The notes beneath the pieces are model-generated. The model saw only the letters and a program-made list of their open reading frames with translations, had not been told where the DNA came from and searched no databases. 64,000 bases of DNA from a virus. Below, in pieces: positions 25,923 through 33,813 of this stretch. Within the stretch, counting starts at the first letter, position 1. Each line of letters begins with the position of its first letter. The position numbers were made by a program, and so were the translations under genes. Where the stretch lies: the IMG/VR virus record IMGVR_UViG_3300042472_000301, positions 28,901 to 92,900 of that record; one strand, written 5' to 3'.

Positions 25923-26128
25923 TTCACCTTCTCCTTCACATACCCAAACTTTTTAGCAAGCGTTTTAAATTGCACCTCATTGATGAAGTACCAATCTTTC
26001 TGTACGCTCTTGTATACAGGAGTTGATTGAATCAACTCATCGTCAAGCTCAATTGCATGTTCTGTCAGCATCACGGACCGTGGTGCGCCGTTGATGAATA
26101 CAACATGTGCTACGGGTTCCTTGTTCAT
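25919..26128 (-). CDS. Small early protein, unknown function
   Basis: A 69-residue protein beginning MNKEPVAHVVFINGAPRSVM, with a KDWYFINEVQFKTLAKKFGY segment near the C-terminus. The EPVAHV/EPVAYV opening is frequent in short phage proteins that precede the 25647-type gene. No domain assigned. Coupled to both neighbours by four-base overlaps. Confidence 0.65.
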   Translation of the reverse strand: MNKEPVAHVVFINGAPRSVMLTEHAIELDDELIQSTPVYKSVQKDWYFINEVQFKTLAKKFGYVKEKVK

Positions 26129-26367
26129 TTCACACCCCCCGCCATAGCACGATCAACCTCGTCGTTCATCTGCTGCTCGGTCACCATGAACAACTGGCTG
26201 GTGTACTTGTTCAGCCAGCGGTAGCGTGCCGCATCAGCCGCCAGACCGCGGTGTATCCTAGTCGTTCGATCAAGCGTCGCGCTTAAGAAGTCAATCCTAT
26301 CTGACTGCGCCTTAATATGAGCGTTGAGCTCGTCGACGTGCGTCTGCATTTCGCGTTGTTCTTTCAT
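26125..26367 (-). CDS. Small coiled-coil early protein
   Basis: An 80-residue protein. Residues 1-45 form a charged heptad-like helix (MKEQREMQTHVDELNAHIKA). It is followed by ADAARYRWLNKY and DEVDRAMAGG, the A-R-Y-R-W-L...D-x-A-M signature seen in many short phage proteins. The function of that family is unknown. Confidence 0.68.
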   Translation of the reverse strand: MKEQREMQTHVDELNAHIKAQSDRIDFLSATLDRTTRIHRGLAADAARYRWLNKYTSQLFMVTEQQMNDEVDRAMAGGVK

Positions 26368-26726
26368 TGCAGCCTCATGAACTCGATGACGTTGTTTTTA
26401 ATGGTGCTTATGACCGAGCCGTTGCCCCACAGCTTGCACCCACGCGACACGGCCGCCGATCGCAACGACTCGGCGTCAAACTCGCCGGGTTCAAGTAAAA
26501 ACACGTCACTGGGTTGCATTTTGTCAAAGTCTTTGCCGGTTAAAAAGGTGCTGTACGTGCCGTAGGGTACCGTCATCTGACGCCTCTTACGCTCGCGCGG
26601 TGCGACCACCTCAAGCGAGCCCTCGTTGATGATTGGCTCATCCGGTATCTGGATGACGTACTCGGCCTTGATGGCCTTTAATAAAACAATGGCTTTGTTC
26701 AATGCGATCTGTGTAATTTGTTCCAC
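26364..26726 (-). CDS. Early protein, unknown function
   Basis: A 120-residue protein. Helical N-terminus (ALNKAIVLLKAIKAEYVIQI), a basic patch (APRERKRRQMTVPYG), then PSDVFLLEPGEFDAESLRSA and SVISTIKNNVIEFMRLQ. The order resembles small nucleic-acid-associated proteins but no family is recognised. It is the first long gene of the promoter-distal section of the operon. Confidence 0.6.
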   Translation of the reverse strand: MEQITQIALNKAIVLLKAIKAEYVIQIPDEPIINEGSLEVVAPRERKRRQMTVPYGTYSTFLTGKDFDKMQPSDVFLLEPGEFDAESLRSAAVSRGCKLWGNGSVISTIKNNVIEFMRLQ

Positions 26727-26729
26727 GGT

Positions 26730-26909
26730 TTAATCCTTTTTAATGTGTAGGGCGGTTTCTGATAACAACGAGAGACTCTTGTAGTAGTCCCACTTGGCAA
26801 TGGTTTCTGAATCTTTTGAGGGTGGGGTCCAGCCGTATTTTTTCCAAGTGCGTTGCACGTTGGTGGCCGAGGCTGGGGCGTAGGGTAAGTGCTCTGGTTT
26901 GAGTTCCAT
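26730..26909 (-). CDS. 59-residue early protein, unknown function
   Basis: Start ATG 26909, with an in-frame GTG six bases earlier as an alternative. Product MELKPEHLPYAPASATNVQR followed by a W-K-K-Y-G-W-x-P-P-S block and a helical C-terminus. The N-R-x-W-x-x-x-G-W-x-P pattern resembles N-terminal segments of small DNA-binding phage proteins, but this is not diagnostic. It follows the 30-residue membrane peptide after a two-base gap. Confidence 0.6.
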   Translation of the reverse strand: MELKPEHLPYAPASATNVQRTWKKYGWTPPSKDSETIAKWDYYKSLSLLSETALHIKKD

Positions 26910-26911
26910 GA

Positions 26912-27004
26912 TCACATCCCGTAAGAAATAACAAAGTACAGGATGAAGATGGAATACAGAATTACTGAGGCCTTAACTACAAAAGCAAGATATCGTGTGA
27001 GCAT
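26912..27004 (-). CDS. 30-residue membrane microprotein, first gene after an early promoter
   Basis: Start ATG 27004, stop TGA 26912-26914. The leader CACGGAGAAACACATG carries the ribosome site shared by the other early genes. The product begins MLTRYLAFVVKASVILYSIF, continues ILYFVISYGM, and forms one transmembrane helix with a basic N-terminus, so N-in topology is expected. It is the first cistron of a transcript starting at the promoter 27022-27055. Early placement suggests a host-directed role, which is inference. Confidence 0.7.
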   Translation of the reverse strand: MLTRYLAFVVKASVILYSIFILYFVISYGM

Positions 27005-27021
27005 GTGTTTCTCCGTGTGAA

Positions 27022-27055
27022 TTGACAATGTAAAGCTTTTTTTTAACTGAGTCAA
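27022..27055 (-). promoter_or_regulatory. Early promoter with two operator-like sites
   Basis: On the minus strand TTGACT (27055-27050), a 17-base spacer and TACATT (27032-27027) make a good sigma70 promoter. It reads into the microprotein at 27004. Two inverted repeats of the form TTNACNNNGTNAA overlap it: 27043-27055 on the -35 and 27022-27034 on the -10. The -35 overlaps the last codons of the DNA polymerase gene. Confidence 0.7.
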
Positions 27056-28800
27056 TAAAGTTTATGAAGACCTACGTCTATCAGAATCTTAATCGCCTCG
27101 CTCATGTACCACTGGTAGTCGATATCAGTGGGTAAAACTTCTGGCAGCTCCATGATTGGCACCGCGTTGTCTGACTTGGGTACCTTGTTGCCGTTCTTCT
27201 TGTAGCGTATGAAGTCACCCTCAGTAGCGCGGTACCAGCGCACCACCTTGCCCAAGTACCTGCCCCTGTAGATCGCACCTGTGCGCACCGCACGCACCGT
27301 GGCAAAGAGCGTGATGTCCTCGCAGCCGTAGATGGTCTGCCTGATCGGTGTGCCCTCTGCCAAGTACTTCACGGCCGCGATCGAGCATATCTCGTTAGCC
27401 GGGCTCTTTGAGAGCGTGGTGGCAGCATACGCACCCTTGAGCTTGACGCGGCCGTCTGGCTTGATGGCCACGTAGCTGTTCACGTCACGCGAGTGCAGCG
27501 CGCGGTAGGCGGCCTCCTCGGTCACAAAGCCCGTGCACTTCTCCCACTTAACCACAGCCTCCTGCACGGCCACGTAGCGCGTCTTCTTGCCCCGTATCAC
27601 GATGCCGTCGGTGTTTGCACTCACCACCTGCGCGCCCGCGCCCTCTACCATCGCGATCAGGTCAAGTAGTGCTAACTGGCCGGTGAGCGTGACCTGCACG
27701 AGCAGGCCCGGTGAGTACAGGCAGCTATACCTGCTGCCAAGCTTACCGAAGGTGCCGTTAAGCGCAATCTTGAGCGTGTCCGAGGTCACCTTGTCACCCG
27801 CGGCCTTGGCGGCCAGCCTGCGCTCGTAGATGGTCGTGTACACGTCAAGGAAGGCCTCGCCCATCGTCTCTGGGTACAGGCCGCACTGCAGGATGATCGA
27901 GGGGTAGTAGGACGCCACGTCGCGCTCGATTAAGAACTCGTCCTCGGCCACGATGTGCGTGATCGCGCTCTCGGTGCTGTGCAGGCCGCCGATCCCCATG
28001 CGGTAGTTGCCAGCGCGGTAGTTGCCAGCGCGGTAGTTGTCTAGCGCCTCGCACTTGGGTGAGCCTGTGTCGGCGATCACGAAGTCGCACGCGCGCACGA
28101 AATCAAGCGCTTCGCTCTCTTGGATGAATGGGGGTGCCTTGTACTTAAACACCTTGCCGATCGTCACACGGGGCTTGCCAACGGGCTTACCGGTCACGTT
28201 GTGCACCTCGGCCTTGATCACGGCCTCTGCAATCTGCGCGTCGGACTTGCTGCGCAGGTCTTGGCCGTACTGGTCGCCTAACTTCTCACGCAACGCGATC
28301 TGGGGCTGCAGGCGCTCGTAGAGCATGAGGGTCACATTTAGGTCGTTCTCGCAGTACTCGCGCAGCGCCACGCGGTCGGTAGGCGTGATGCTTGCCGATG
28401 GCTCGATGGGTAAATCCTGCATCTTGGGTGCGCCCATACGCCCGGCGTAGTTCTTAAGCCCTGTGAGCCCCGGTGCGACCTCGATTAAGTCGATGTGGTT
28501 CACACCCTTGGGCGCGCGCAGGTCAAGCTCCCACGGCCGTGTGTCGTGCACGATGATGTTGTCTGAGTGATCTTTAAGCTCTTGGCAGCTCGCGCCCTCG
28601 AGCGCGGCGTTCAAGAGCGGCATGTCGTAGCCGTTGCCGTTAAACGTCACCACGCAGACCTTGCTCAGCACGCTGCGCAGTGCGTCGCGGTTCAGGTCGT
28701 GGCCTTCGTACATCTCGTAGTACATCGTCTTTTGCTGGTCTTTCAGCATGACGAGGAAGTAATCCTTGTAGACCTCAATATCTAGTGCGACCGTTTTCAT
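27052..28800 (-). CDS. DNA polymerase, family B, with 3'-5' exonuclease
   Basis: A 582-residue protein from ATG 28800 (ACGGAGAACACGATG). Exonuclease motifs: D7-I-E9 (Exo I), FNGNGYD at 53-59 (Exo II), Y149-x-x-N-D153 (Exo III). Polymerase motifs: RDVASYYPSII at 293-303 (motif A, D294), KIALNGTFGK at 344-353 (motif B), SANTDGI at 394-400 (motif C, T397-D398), and VKLKG downstream. All catalytic residues are present. It is compact for family B and resembles the polymerases encoded with DUF2800 and DUF2815 genes in phages. A 15-base tandem repeat makes an NYRAG repeat at residues 255-269, between the exonuclease and palm. It should be the replicative polymerase. Confidence 0.92.
   Translation of the reverse strand: MKTVALDIEVYKDYFLVMLKDQQKTMYYEMYEGHDLNRDALRSVLSKVCVVTFNGNGYDMPLLNAALEGASCQELKDHSDNIIVHDTRPWELDLRAPKGVNHIDLIEVAPGLTGLKNYAGRMGAPKMQDLPIEPSASITPTDRVALREYCENDLNVTLMLYERLQPQIALREKLGDQYGQDLRSKSDAQIAEAVIKAEVHNVTGKPVGKPRVTIGKVFKYKAPPFIQESEALDFVRACDFVIADTGSPKCEALDNYRAGNYRAGNYRMGIGGLHSTESAITHIVAEDEFLIERDVASYYPSIILQCGLYPETMGEAFLDVYTTIYERRLAAKAAGDKVTSDTLKIALNGTFGKLGSRYSCLYSPGLLVQVTLTGQLALLDLIAMVEGAGAQVVSANTDGIVIRGKKTRYVAVQEAVVKWEKCTGFVTEEAAYRALHSRDVNSYVAIKPDGRVKLKGAYAATTLSKSPANEICSIAAVKYLAEGTPIRQTIYGCEDITLFATVRAVRTGAIYRGRYLGKVVRWYRATEGDFIRYKKNGNKVPKSDNAVPIMELPEVLPTDIDYQWYMSEAIKILIDVGLHKLY
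28001..28039. repeat. 15-base tandem repeat inside the polymerase gene
   Basis: Two exact copies of CGGTAGTTGCCAGCG (28001-28015, 28016-28030) and a partial third copy. In protein this is NYRAG-NYRAG-NYRMG. In-frame copy-number change would alter a linker without breaking the gene. Confidence 0.85.
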
Positions 28801-29043
28801 CGTGTTCTCCGTTTTAGTTGTTGGCATACTACTCGCTGCACCGTGGCAAGCTGTTCTCAGCGACTATCTAGAATGGCTGCTGGGCGCTACCCATCACCAC
28901 AGCATCTGCTTTCACATACCAACACGGCTGAGGACTGCTATTCGGGCATAGGGTCTTACGACTTGCTGCTCTGTGGTTACGGCAATCCCCATGCGTGTTG
29001 GTGCCGGGCTTTGGGTTCAGGTGCCCGGCGACCTGTAATGACT
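28801..29043 (-). other. 243-base hairpin-rich untranslated region ahead of DNA polymerase
   Basis: By far the longest gap in this operon, whose other genes mostly overlap. I find no convincing gene on either strand. On the minus strand several inverted repeats lie in series. GCCGGGC pairs with GCCCGGC around a 13-base loop (about 29000-29026). ACCAACACG (about 28991-28999) pairs with CGTGTTGGT (about 28917-28925), enclosing smaller stems such as GTC-GTAA-GAC and CTAT-GCCCGA-ATAG. CAGC/GCTG stems follow toward the polymerase start. It could be a structured leader of the polymerase message or a processed small RNA. No known RNA family is recognised. Confidence 0.45.
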
Positions 29044-29607
29044 TTACCAGTCCTCGCCTGATGCCTCGTAGGCACCGAGCTCGTTGACCGCGTCGGTCAT
29101 GGCCTTGGCTGCGCCACCGAACGGTGTGCCGTCGGCGACCTTCTGCACGACGTTGAGCTCGAGCGTCACGCCACCCTTTTGTGAGGTGCCGTAGGCCTTG
29201 GCGTTCAGGCTGGCGCGCACGTAGCAGCCACCGTAGACCTCGAGCTCGTCAAGAATCTCGGCGCTGTTGGCGTCCACGATGCGCGGGCGCTGCTTGTTGC
29301 TCGCCTTGATGACCCAGTTGCCCTTGGCCGCAGGGTCGTCGACCTCGTCGCCGTCGGTGATACCCCAGCGCTCAAAGTTCGTGGGCACCTTGGTCGGGTA
29401 GAGCTCCTTCACCGCGGCGTCTTGGGCTGCGCGCAGGTCGTCGATAAACTTCTTCTCGGCCTTGGGCACGAGCAGGCTGATCGAGTACTTCGGGTCACCC
29501 TCGCCTTGGAAGGCTGTGGGCTTGAAGATGTGCGGATAGGACGCACGTGCTTTGGGTGAGTTAACTCGTGAAGAGCGTGTAACTTGGATTTTAGCGGCGG
29601 TTGCCAT
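29044..29607 (-). CDS. Single-stranded DNA-binding protein, Enc34-like (DUF2815)
   Basis: A 187-residue protein with the family pattern RASYPHIFKPTAFQGEGDPK, YSISLLVPKAEKKFIDDL, KGNWVIKASNKQRPRIVD and GGCYVRASLNAKAYGTSQKG, followed by a flexible acidic C-terminus ending GEDW. DUF2815 proteins have an OB-like fold and bind ssDNA, as shown for phage Enc34. The acidic-aromatic tail is the usual partner-binding element. It lies between the nuclease and the polymerase and should coat replicating or recombining DNA. Confidence 0.88.
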   Translation of the reverse strand: MATAAKIQVTRSSRVNSPKARASYPHIFKPTAFQGEGDPKYSISLLVPKAEKKFIDDLRAAQDAAVKELYPTKVPTNFERWGITDGDEVDDPAAKGNWVIKASNKQRPRIVDANSAEILDELEVYGGCYVRASLNAKAYGTSQKGGVTLELNVVQKVADGTPFGGAAKAMTDAVNELGAYEASGEDW

Positions 29608-29628
29608 AGTAGGACCTTTTTAACGTGT

Positions 29629-30726
29629 TTAAGAACGCAGCAACTCGGCGAGCGCTGCATCGTTTGTGCTGAGTTCCGATCGCTTGTCCTCGATCGTTGT
29701 CAGCGTGGGTTTACCGGGCGGCTTGGTAATTAAATCACCAAGTAACTCGGTAAATTTCTTCTTGCCAACGAGGGTTTCGATGGCACCTATTCCAAGCAGC
29801 TTTGTAGCATAAATATGTTCGGACTTGAAGTCGTTTGTTAAAAGCCTGTCTGCAACCTTTGCATCGTCTGACCAACTGCGCACGCTGCGACCTTCGACCA
29901 ACTTCAAACCCGGTAACTTCACGCCAGTCTCTGCACGCTTAAGCGCTTGATCCTGCAAGTCGTTTGCCCACGCGACGATGCCAGCAAGTTTGGGGTAGAT
30001 GGCTGCAAGCTCTGCATCGGCCATCAGCTCGCCTGCGGGTTGGTCAGACACTGTTGCAATCATCATGTCAGCGCGTGCCCGGCACGAGTGACGCGCCTTG
30101 CAGAACCGGCAGTGGTCACCTGCAACAGCCTCGCCCTCGCCCTTAAACGCGATCTCAGCAATTGGCTTGACTGTCTCGCCCCATGCAAGGAGTGCGTCAA
30201 CGTTGGTGGCCCACGAGCTGATGTTATGAATGCGTGGCTGCACGATGTGGAGCACGATGTCAGTGAAGGGCCCGTACACCAAGTCGTACTCGTTAATCGC
30301 ACCCAAGCCGTAGAGCATGGCCTGTGAATTATTCTCAACGTCCACGGCCACACCCTTGCCGTGCTTGTAGTCAAAGACGTGGATGGTCTGGCGATCGATC
30401 AGCACGCAGTCGCTCGTACCAAAGCCTTCGGGCACCCACGGGCTCACGTCAAGCTTAACCTCCACCAGCATGTGCTCGTGCTTGAACGAGCGCACGTAAT
30501 CGAGGTAGATCTGCACCGCGTCGCGCATCTCTTGGCTGTAGTCACCGATAATTTCATCGGCCGGTTTGCCTGTCACCAGCGCGCGCTCACCGAGCTCGTG
30601 CGCCAGACGACCCTCGGCCGCGTATGGGCTCTGCTCGTCGGGGAAGTGCGACTCAAGCCGCACACTCGGTGTGCAATTTAACCACTGGTGGCTCTTGGAG
30701 CATCCGAGGTAGGCGTGCTCACTCAT
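29629..30726 (-). CDS. PDDEXK nuclease, Cas4/RecB-like (DUF2800)
   Basis: A 365-residue protein. AEGRLAHELGERAL (38-51) supplies the helical H-x-x-E segment. VEVKLD (88-93), GTSDCVLID with D106, FDYKHGKG with D119 and K121, and NNSQAMLY with Q135 form the PDDEXK catalytic core. A late Cys cluster (DHCRFCKARHSCRAR, about 203-217), together with an N-terminal Cys, could hold an iron-sulfur cluster as in Cas4/AddB. Its pairing with a DUF2815 SSB suggests DNA end resection for recombination or replication. All expected acidic and lysine residues are present. Confidence 0.87.
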   Translation of the reverse strand: MSEHAYLGCSKSHQWLNCTPSVRLESHFPDEQSPYAAEGRLAHELGERALVTGKPADEIIGDYSQEMRDAVQIYLDYVRSFKHEHMLVEVKLDVSPWVPEGFGTSDCVLIDRQTIHVFDYKHGKGVAVDVENNSQAMLYGLGAINEYDLVYGPFTDIVLHIVQPRIHNISSWATNVDALLAWGETVKPIAEIAFKGEGEAVAGDHCRFCKARHSCRARADMMIATVSDQPAGELMADAELAAIYPKLAGIVAWANDLQDQALKRAETGVKLPGLKLVEGRSVRSWSDDAKVADRLLTNDFKSEHIYATKLLGIGAIETLVGKKKFTELLGDLITKPPGKPTLTTIEDKRSELSTNDAALAELLRS

Positions 30727-31063
30727 GGCGGTTGCTCAACTTGGCGGCCAGCTCGTCGCGCTGCTCGTCGGTCATGGCCTTGATGCCGCCGGTGCTGTAG
30801 GACGAGATCATCGCCTTGACTGCGGGGCTACCAACCTCCGCGGCCGTGGCCACGCACAGCGCCTGCAGGTCTTCGACACTGATGTGCTCGGGCTCTTTTT
30901 TCTTGCGGGTCTTGGGTGGTGTGACGGGCGTGGCTTCCTCTGCGACTGGTGGCTCGTCGGCCACCATCACCGCGTTGCTAATCGTGGATATCGCGCTACT
31001 TAAATCAGATACCTTGCGGCGTAGCTCTTCAATTGTCTGGGCTTGGATATTGATCGTAAACAT
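30719..31063 (-). CDS. Small helical protein of the replication operon (rrp5-like)
   Basis: A 114-residue protein. N-terminal helix (IEELRRKVSDLSSAISTI), a basic Pro-rich linker (TPPKTRKKKEPEHI) and a C-terminal helical domain (VEDLQALCVATAAEVGSPAV, KAMTDEQRDELAAKLS). Proteins of this layout precede DUF2800 and DUF2815 genes in other phages and are often labelled rRNA biogenesis protein rrp5. That label has no functional support. The leader AAACACGGAGAAACACAA is the strongest form of the early-gene leader. First gene of the main leftward operon. Confidence 0.7.
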   Translation of the reverse strand: MFTINIQAQTIEELRRKVSDLSSAISTISNAVMVADEPPVAEEATPVTPPKTRKKKEPEHISVEDLQALCVATAAEVGSPAVKAMISSYSTGGIKAMTDEQRDELAAKLSNRHE

Positions 31064-31091
31064 TTGTGTTTCTCCGTGTTTGTGAAATTAA

Positions 31092-31119
31092 ATAGTAGCA
31101 CGGATTTTAACTGTGTTAA
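31092..31119 (-). promoter_or_regulatory. Leftward early promoter with operator, divergent from the regulator gene
   Basis: On the minus strand TTAACA (31119-31114), 16 bases and TACTAT (31097-31092) form a plausible promoter for the replication operon. The perfect inverted repeat TTAACTGTGTTAA (31107-31119) covers its -35 and lies just upstream of the divergent Cro-like gene. On the plus strand TAATAT at about 31117-31122 may serve as a -10 for that gene. A bound repressor could control both directions. Confidence 0.55.
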
Positions 31120-31145
31120 TATTTTTGCTCTTTCGGAGGTTTTGT

Positions 31146-31328
31146 ATGTTCAAGTTCAGTAAGTATTATGCCTCGCTGACTGCGCAGCAAAAGCGTGATC
31201 TTGCGCTTGGCGTGCACAGCAGCATGAGCTATCTTGGAATGATCGCGCACGGGAAGCGCAAACCCTCGGAGCGCTTCGCAGCAGCGCTGAGTTTGGCCGC
31301 GGGTAAGAAATTCAACTACAAGGTTTGA
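31146..31328 (+). CDS. Cro/YdaS-like helix-turn-helix regulator
   Basis: A 60-residue protein from ATG 31146 with GGAGG six bases upstream. The frame is open earlier, but the upstream ATG lies in the promoter and lacks a ribosome site. Sequence MFKFSKYYASLTAQQKRDLA, then GVHSSMSYLGMIAHGKRKPS and AAALSLAAGKKFNYKV. It shows the L-T-x-x-Q-K-R-x-L-A...S-Y-L-x-x-I-x-x-G-K-R-x-P-S pattern of small Cro/YdaS-type DNA-binding proteins. It is divergent from the replication operon and next to a perfect operator-like palindrome, so it is the best candidate for the protein that binds the TTNACNNNGTNAA set. That pairing is inferred. Confidence 0.8.
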   Translation: MFKFSKYYASLTAQQKRDLALGVHSSMSYLGMIAHGKRKPSERFAAALSLAAGKKFNYKV

Positions 31329-31329
31329 T

Positions 31330-33813
31330 ATGACAGACACGATAACGTTGCTTAAAACGATGAACGGTCGCAGGATGACCAAGTTATGGAAACAAGACGG
31401 TACGATCGATGGCTACGAGGACGCCAAGCACTTTAAGATGCGCCGCGAGCAGGTCGCAAGTTTAGACGAGCTCGGCGCGATGCTCAAGAGGATTGAGGGT
31501 AATCCCGACGTGTGCCTGATACGCGGGGCTTACGTGGGTGACGAGCTCGCTGAGAAGTCAGAGTACTCGGGCTACGTGCGTCGTGCTCTGGTTAACTTTA
31601 CTGACCAGCCGCTGCACGCGGTCATGTTTGACGTTGATAACTTCGAGCACGAGGGCGCGCCCGAGGAGGCGATCGACGCGTGGATCGAGACCACGCTGCC
31701 TGCGTTCGCTGGTGTGCGCTACTGGTGGCAGCTCTCGTCGTCTGCAGGGCGCACACCCGGTGTGCTCAAGGCGCACGTGTGGTTCTGGTTGGCCGAGCCT
31801 CGCACGAGCGCTCAGCTACGTGCGTGGGGTATCGGCATCGCAGGCCTTGATCACTCGGTCTTTAACCCAGTGCAGGCGCACTACACGGCCGCGCCTGTGT
31901 TCGAGGCCGGTGTGGCTGACCCGGTCGGTGCTCGCTCAGGCATGTCGTCTGGCTGGTTTGACTCGGTCGCAATCGACGTGTCGGACGTGAAGGTGCCTGA
32001 GTACGAGGGGTCGTACACGATGAGTGACCCTCGCGAGAAGCCCGGCGTGGTGGGCGCGTTCTGTCGCGCGTTTAGCGTGGAGGAGGTGATCGTGCGCTGG
32101 CTCCCGGATAAGTTCCGCTTCCAGATGGATGACAACGAGCGCCGGCTCACCTACAAGGCCGGTGGCGGCTCAGTGGGTGGTGCCTTTATCAGCGACGACC
32201 GTATGCACGTGGTCAACAAGCACGCGACCGACCCGTGTCTGGGGCGCGCGGTTAACGTCTTCGATTTGGTGCGGGTGCACAAGTTCGGGCACCTCGATGA
32301 GGGTGCTGACCCGCTCGATCTGGTGCAGATACAGTCACACCCCTCGCAGCTGGCCATGCTCAAGATGTGCGAGGGTTTGCCAGAAATCGCCGCGGAAAAG
32401 ACAGCGGCCGTCGCCAGTTGGTCGGAGCGCATCGCGGCGGCCGCTTTAACAGATTTGGAGGCGCTCACGGCAGAGATCGGTTTGGACGTTGGGCAGGTTG
32501 AGCAGGCGGCACTCGTGCAGGCGCTTAGGCGTCGCTTTGCGGAGCTGGGGGCGAACATGCCAGTTGCCGACATCCGGCGCATGATGCGCCCACGGCGTGC
32601 GCAGGTGGCGCTGCCTGACATGAACGCCGAGGGCGCGCCCCAGCAGACGATTGAGAACGTGGCAGCGGTCTGCCAGAACGCGGGGATAGTCGTGCGCTAC
32701 AACTGCATCAACAAGCACGACGAGATCCTCGTGCCCGGCGCGGGGTGGACGATGGACAACGCGGCCGAGGCCTCGCTCACGGTGATCCGCTCGATGTGCC
32801 ACAAGTCCGAGATCAGGACGCAGTACCTGAAGAGCATCGTCACGACCATCGCCGACATGAACGTCTACAACCCGGTGGTCGAGTGGGTGAGTAGCAAGCC
32901 GTGGGACGGGATGAGCCGGCTGCAGAGCTGGTACGACACGCTGGTGGAGGTGACCGAGGCCATCGAGCGCGGGCGCAAGGAGCTGCTCATGCGCAAGTGG
33001 GCGCTCTCGGCGATTGCCGCGGCCTACTCGCCCGACGGGGTGATGGCTCGCGGCGTGTTGGTGCTCCAAGGCGCGCAGTACATCGGCAAGACCCGGTGGC
33101 TGACTTCGCTTGTGCCGGCGAACTTGAACCTAGTCAACACCGGCAAGAGCCTGAACGTGCACGACAAGGACTCGCTCATGAACGTGCTCTCGGGCTGGCT
33201 GGCTGAGCTGGGTGAGCTTGATGCGACGTTTAAGAAGAGCGACATCGCGGCGCTCAAGGCGTTCCTCACCCAGACGGTGGACGAGATACGCAGACCCTAT
33301 GCCGCGGCGTCTTCGCGCTACGCCCGGCGCACGGTGTTCGCGGCCTCGGTGAACGACGAGACGTTCTTGGGTGACCCCACGGGCAACAGTCGCTTCTGGG
33401 TGATCCCGGTGAGTGCTGTCGTGCACGACCACTCGATCGACATGCAGCAGCTCTGGGCGGAGGTGCTGGCGCTCTGGAAGGCTGGCGAGGTGCACTACCT
33501 GAGCCAGTCGGAGATGGGCGAGGTGAGCGTGCATAACAACCAGTTTGAGCAGTCCGACCCGATTGTGGAGCTCATAACGGACGGTTTGGCGTGGGCGGAT
33601 TTCAGCGAAACGCGGTGTAAGTGGATGAGCGCCTCAGAGATTCTGAGGTGGCTGGACGTGAGGAGTCCCAGTAAAAGGGACACCAGTTTGGCGGGTGCGG
33701 CGGTGCTGAAGTTGAACGGTGGGCTCAAAAAACGGCTCTCAACGGGCCGTTATCTGGCTGTTCCGCTGAGCAAGGCGATGGGGGTTGTGGACGTTGGGGG
33801 CGAGGTATGGTGA
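31330..33813 (+). CDS. Primase-helicase (AEP-like N-terminus, VirE-type helicase)
   Basis: An 827-residue protein. Residues about 60-200 resemble an archaeo-eukaryotic primase: AVMFDVDNF gives D101-x-D103, followed by VRYWWQLSSSAGRTPG and KAHVWFWLAEP. Residues about 420-800 form the virulence-associated E helicase domain, with VEWVSSKPWDGMSRLQSW, Walker A QGAQYIGKTRW (about 579-589), GWLAELGELDATF, RRTVFAASVNDETFLGDPTG and NSRFWVIPV. It should lay primers and unwind DNA for the family B polymerase encoded leftward. Its TGA is embedded in the first copy of the GTGACAT repeat, so the gene runs straight into the candidate origin. Starts one base after the regulator gene. Confidence 0.88.
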   Translation: MTDTITLLKTMNGRRMTKLWKQDGTIDGYEDAKHFKMRREQVASLDELGAMLKRIEGNPDVCLIRGAYVGDELAEKSEYSGYVRRALVNFTDQPLHAVMFDVDNFEHEGAPEEAIDAWIETTLPAFAGVRYWWQLSSSAGRTPGVLKAHVWFWLAEPRTSAQLRAWGIGIAGLDHSVFNPVQAHYTAAPVFEAGVADPVGARSGMSSGWFDSVAIDVSDVKVPEYEGSYTMSDPREKPGVVGAFCRAFSVEEVIVRWLPDKFRFQMDDNERRLTYKAGGGSVGGAFISDDRMHVVNKHATDPCLGRAVNVFDLVRVHKFGHLDEGADPLDLVQIQSHPSQLAMLKMCEGLPEIAAEKTAAVASWSERIAAAALTDLEALTAEIGLDVGQVEQAALVQALRRRFAELGANMPVADIRRMMRPRRAQVALPDMNAEGAPQQTIENVAAVCQNAGIVVRYNCINKHDEILVPGAGWTMDNAAEASLTVIRSMCHKSEIRTQYLKSIVTTIADMNVYNPVVEWVSSKPWDGMSRLQSWYDTLVEVTEAIERGRKELLMRKWALSAIAAAYSPDGVMARGVLVLQGAQYIGKTRWLTSLVPANLNLVNTGKSLNVHDKDSLMNVLSGWLAELGELDATFKKSDIAALKAFLTQTVDEIRRPYAAASSRYARRTVFAASVNDETFLGDPTGNSRFWVIPVSAVVHDHSIDMQQLWAEVLALWKAGEVHYLSQSEMGEVSVHNNQFEQSDPIVELITDGLAWADFSETRCKWMSASEILRWLDVRSPSKRDTSLAGAAVLKLNGGLKKRLSTGRYLAVPLSKAMGVVDVGGEVW

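Noticed and set aside
28990-29043. tRNA-like GGTTCA near a GC stem on the plus strand
   Set aside because: The stem encloses a 13-base loop rather than a seven-base T-loop, and no acceptor or anticodon arms can be drawn.
28843-29061. A 72-codon plus-strand open frame in the gap before the polymerase
   Set aside because: It has no ribosome site, runs against the operon, overlaps the SSB gene end, and its Cys/Gly/Arg-rich product has no recognisable pattern. The inverted repeats explain the sequence better.
32446-33069. A 207-codon minus-strand frame, His/Arg/Pro-rich
   Set aside because: It lies antisense to the VirE helicase domain. Its composition is that of a reversed GC-rich gene, with no ribosome site.
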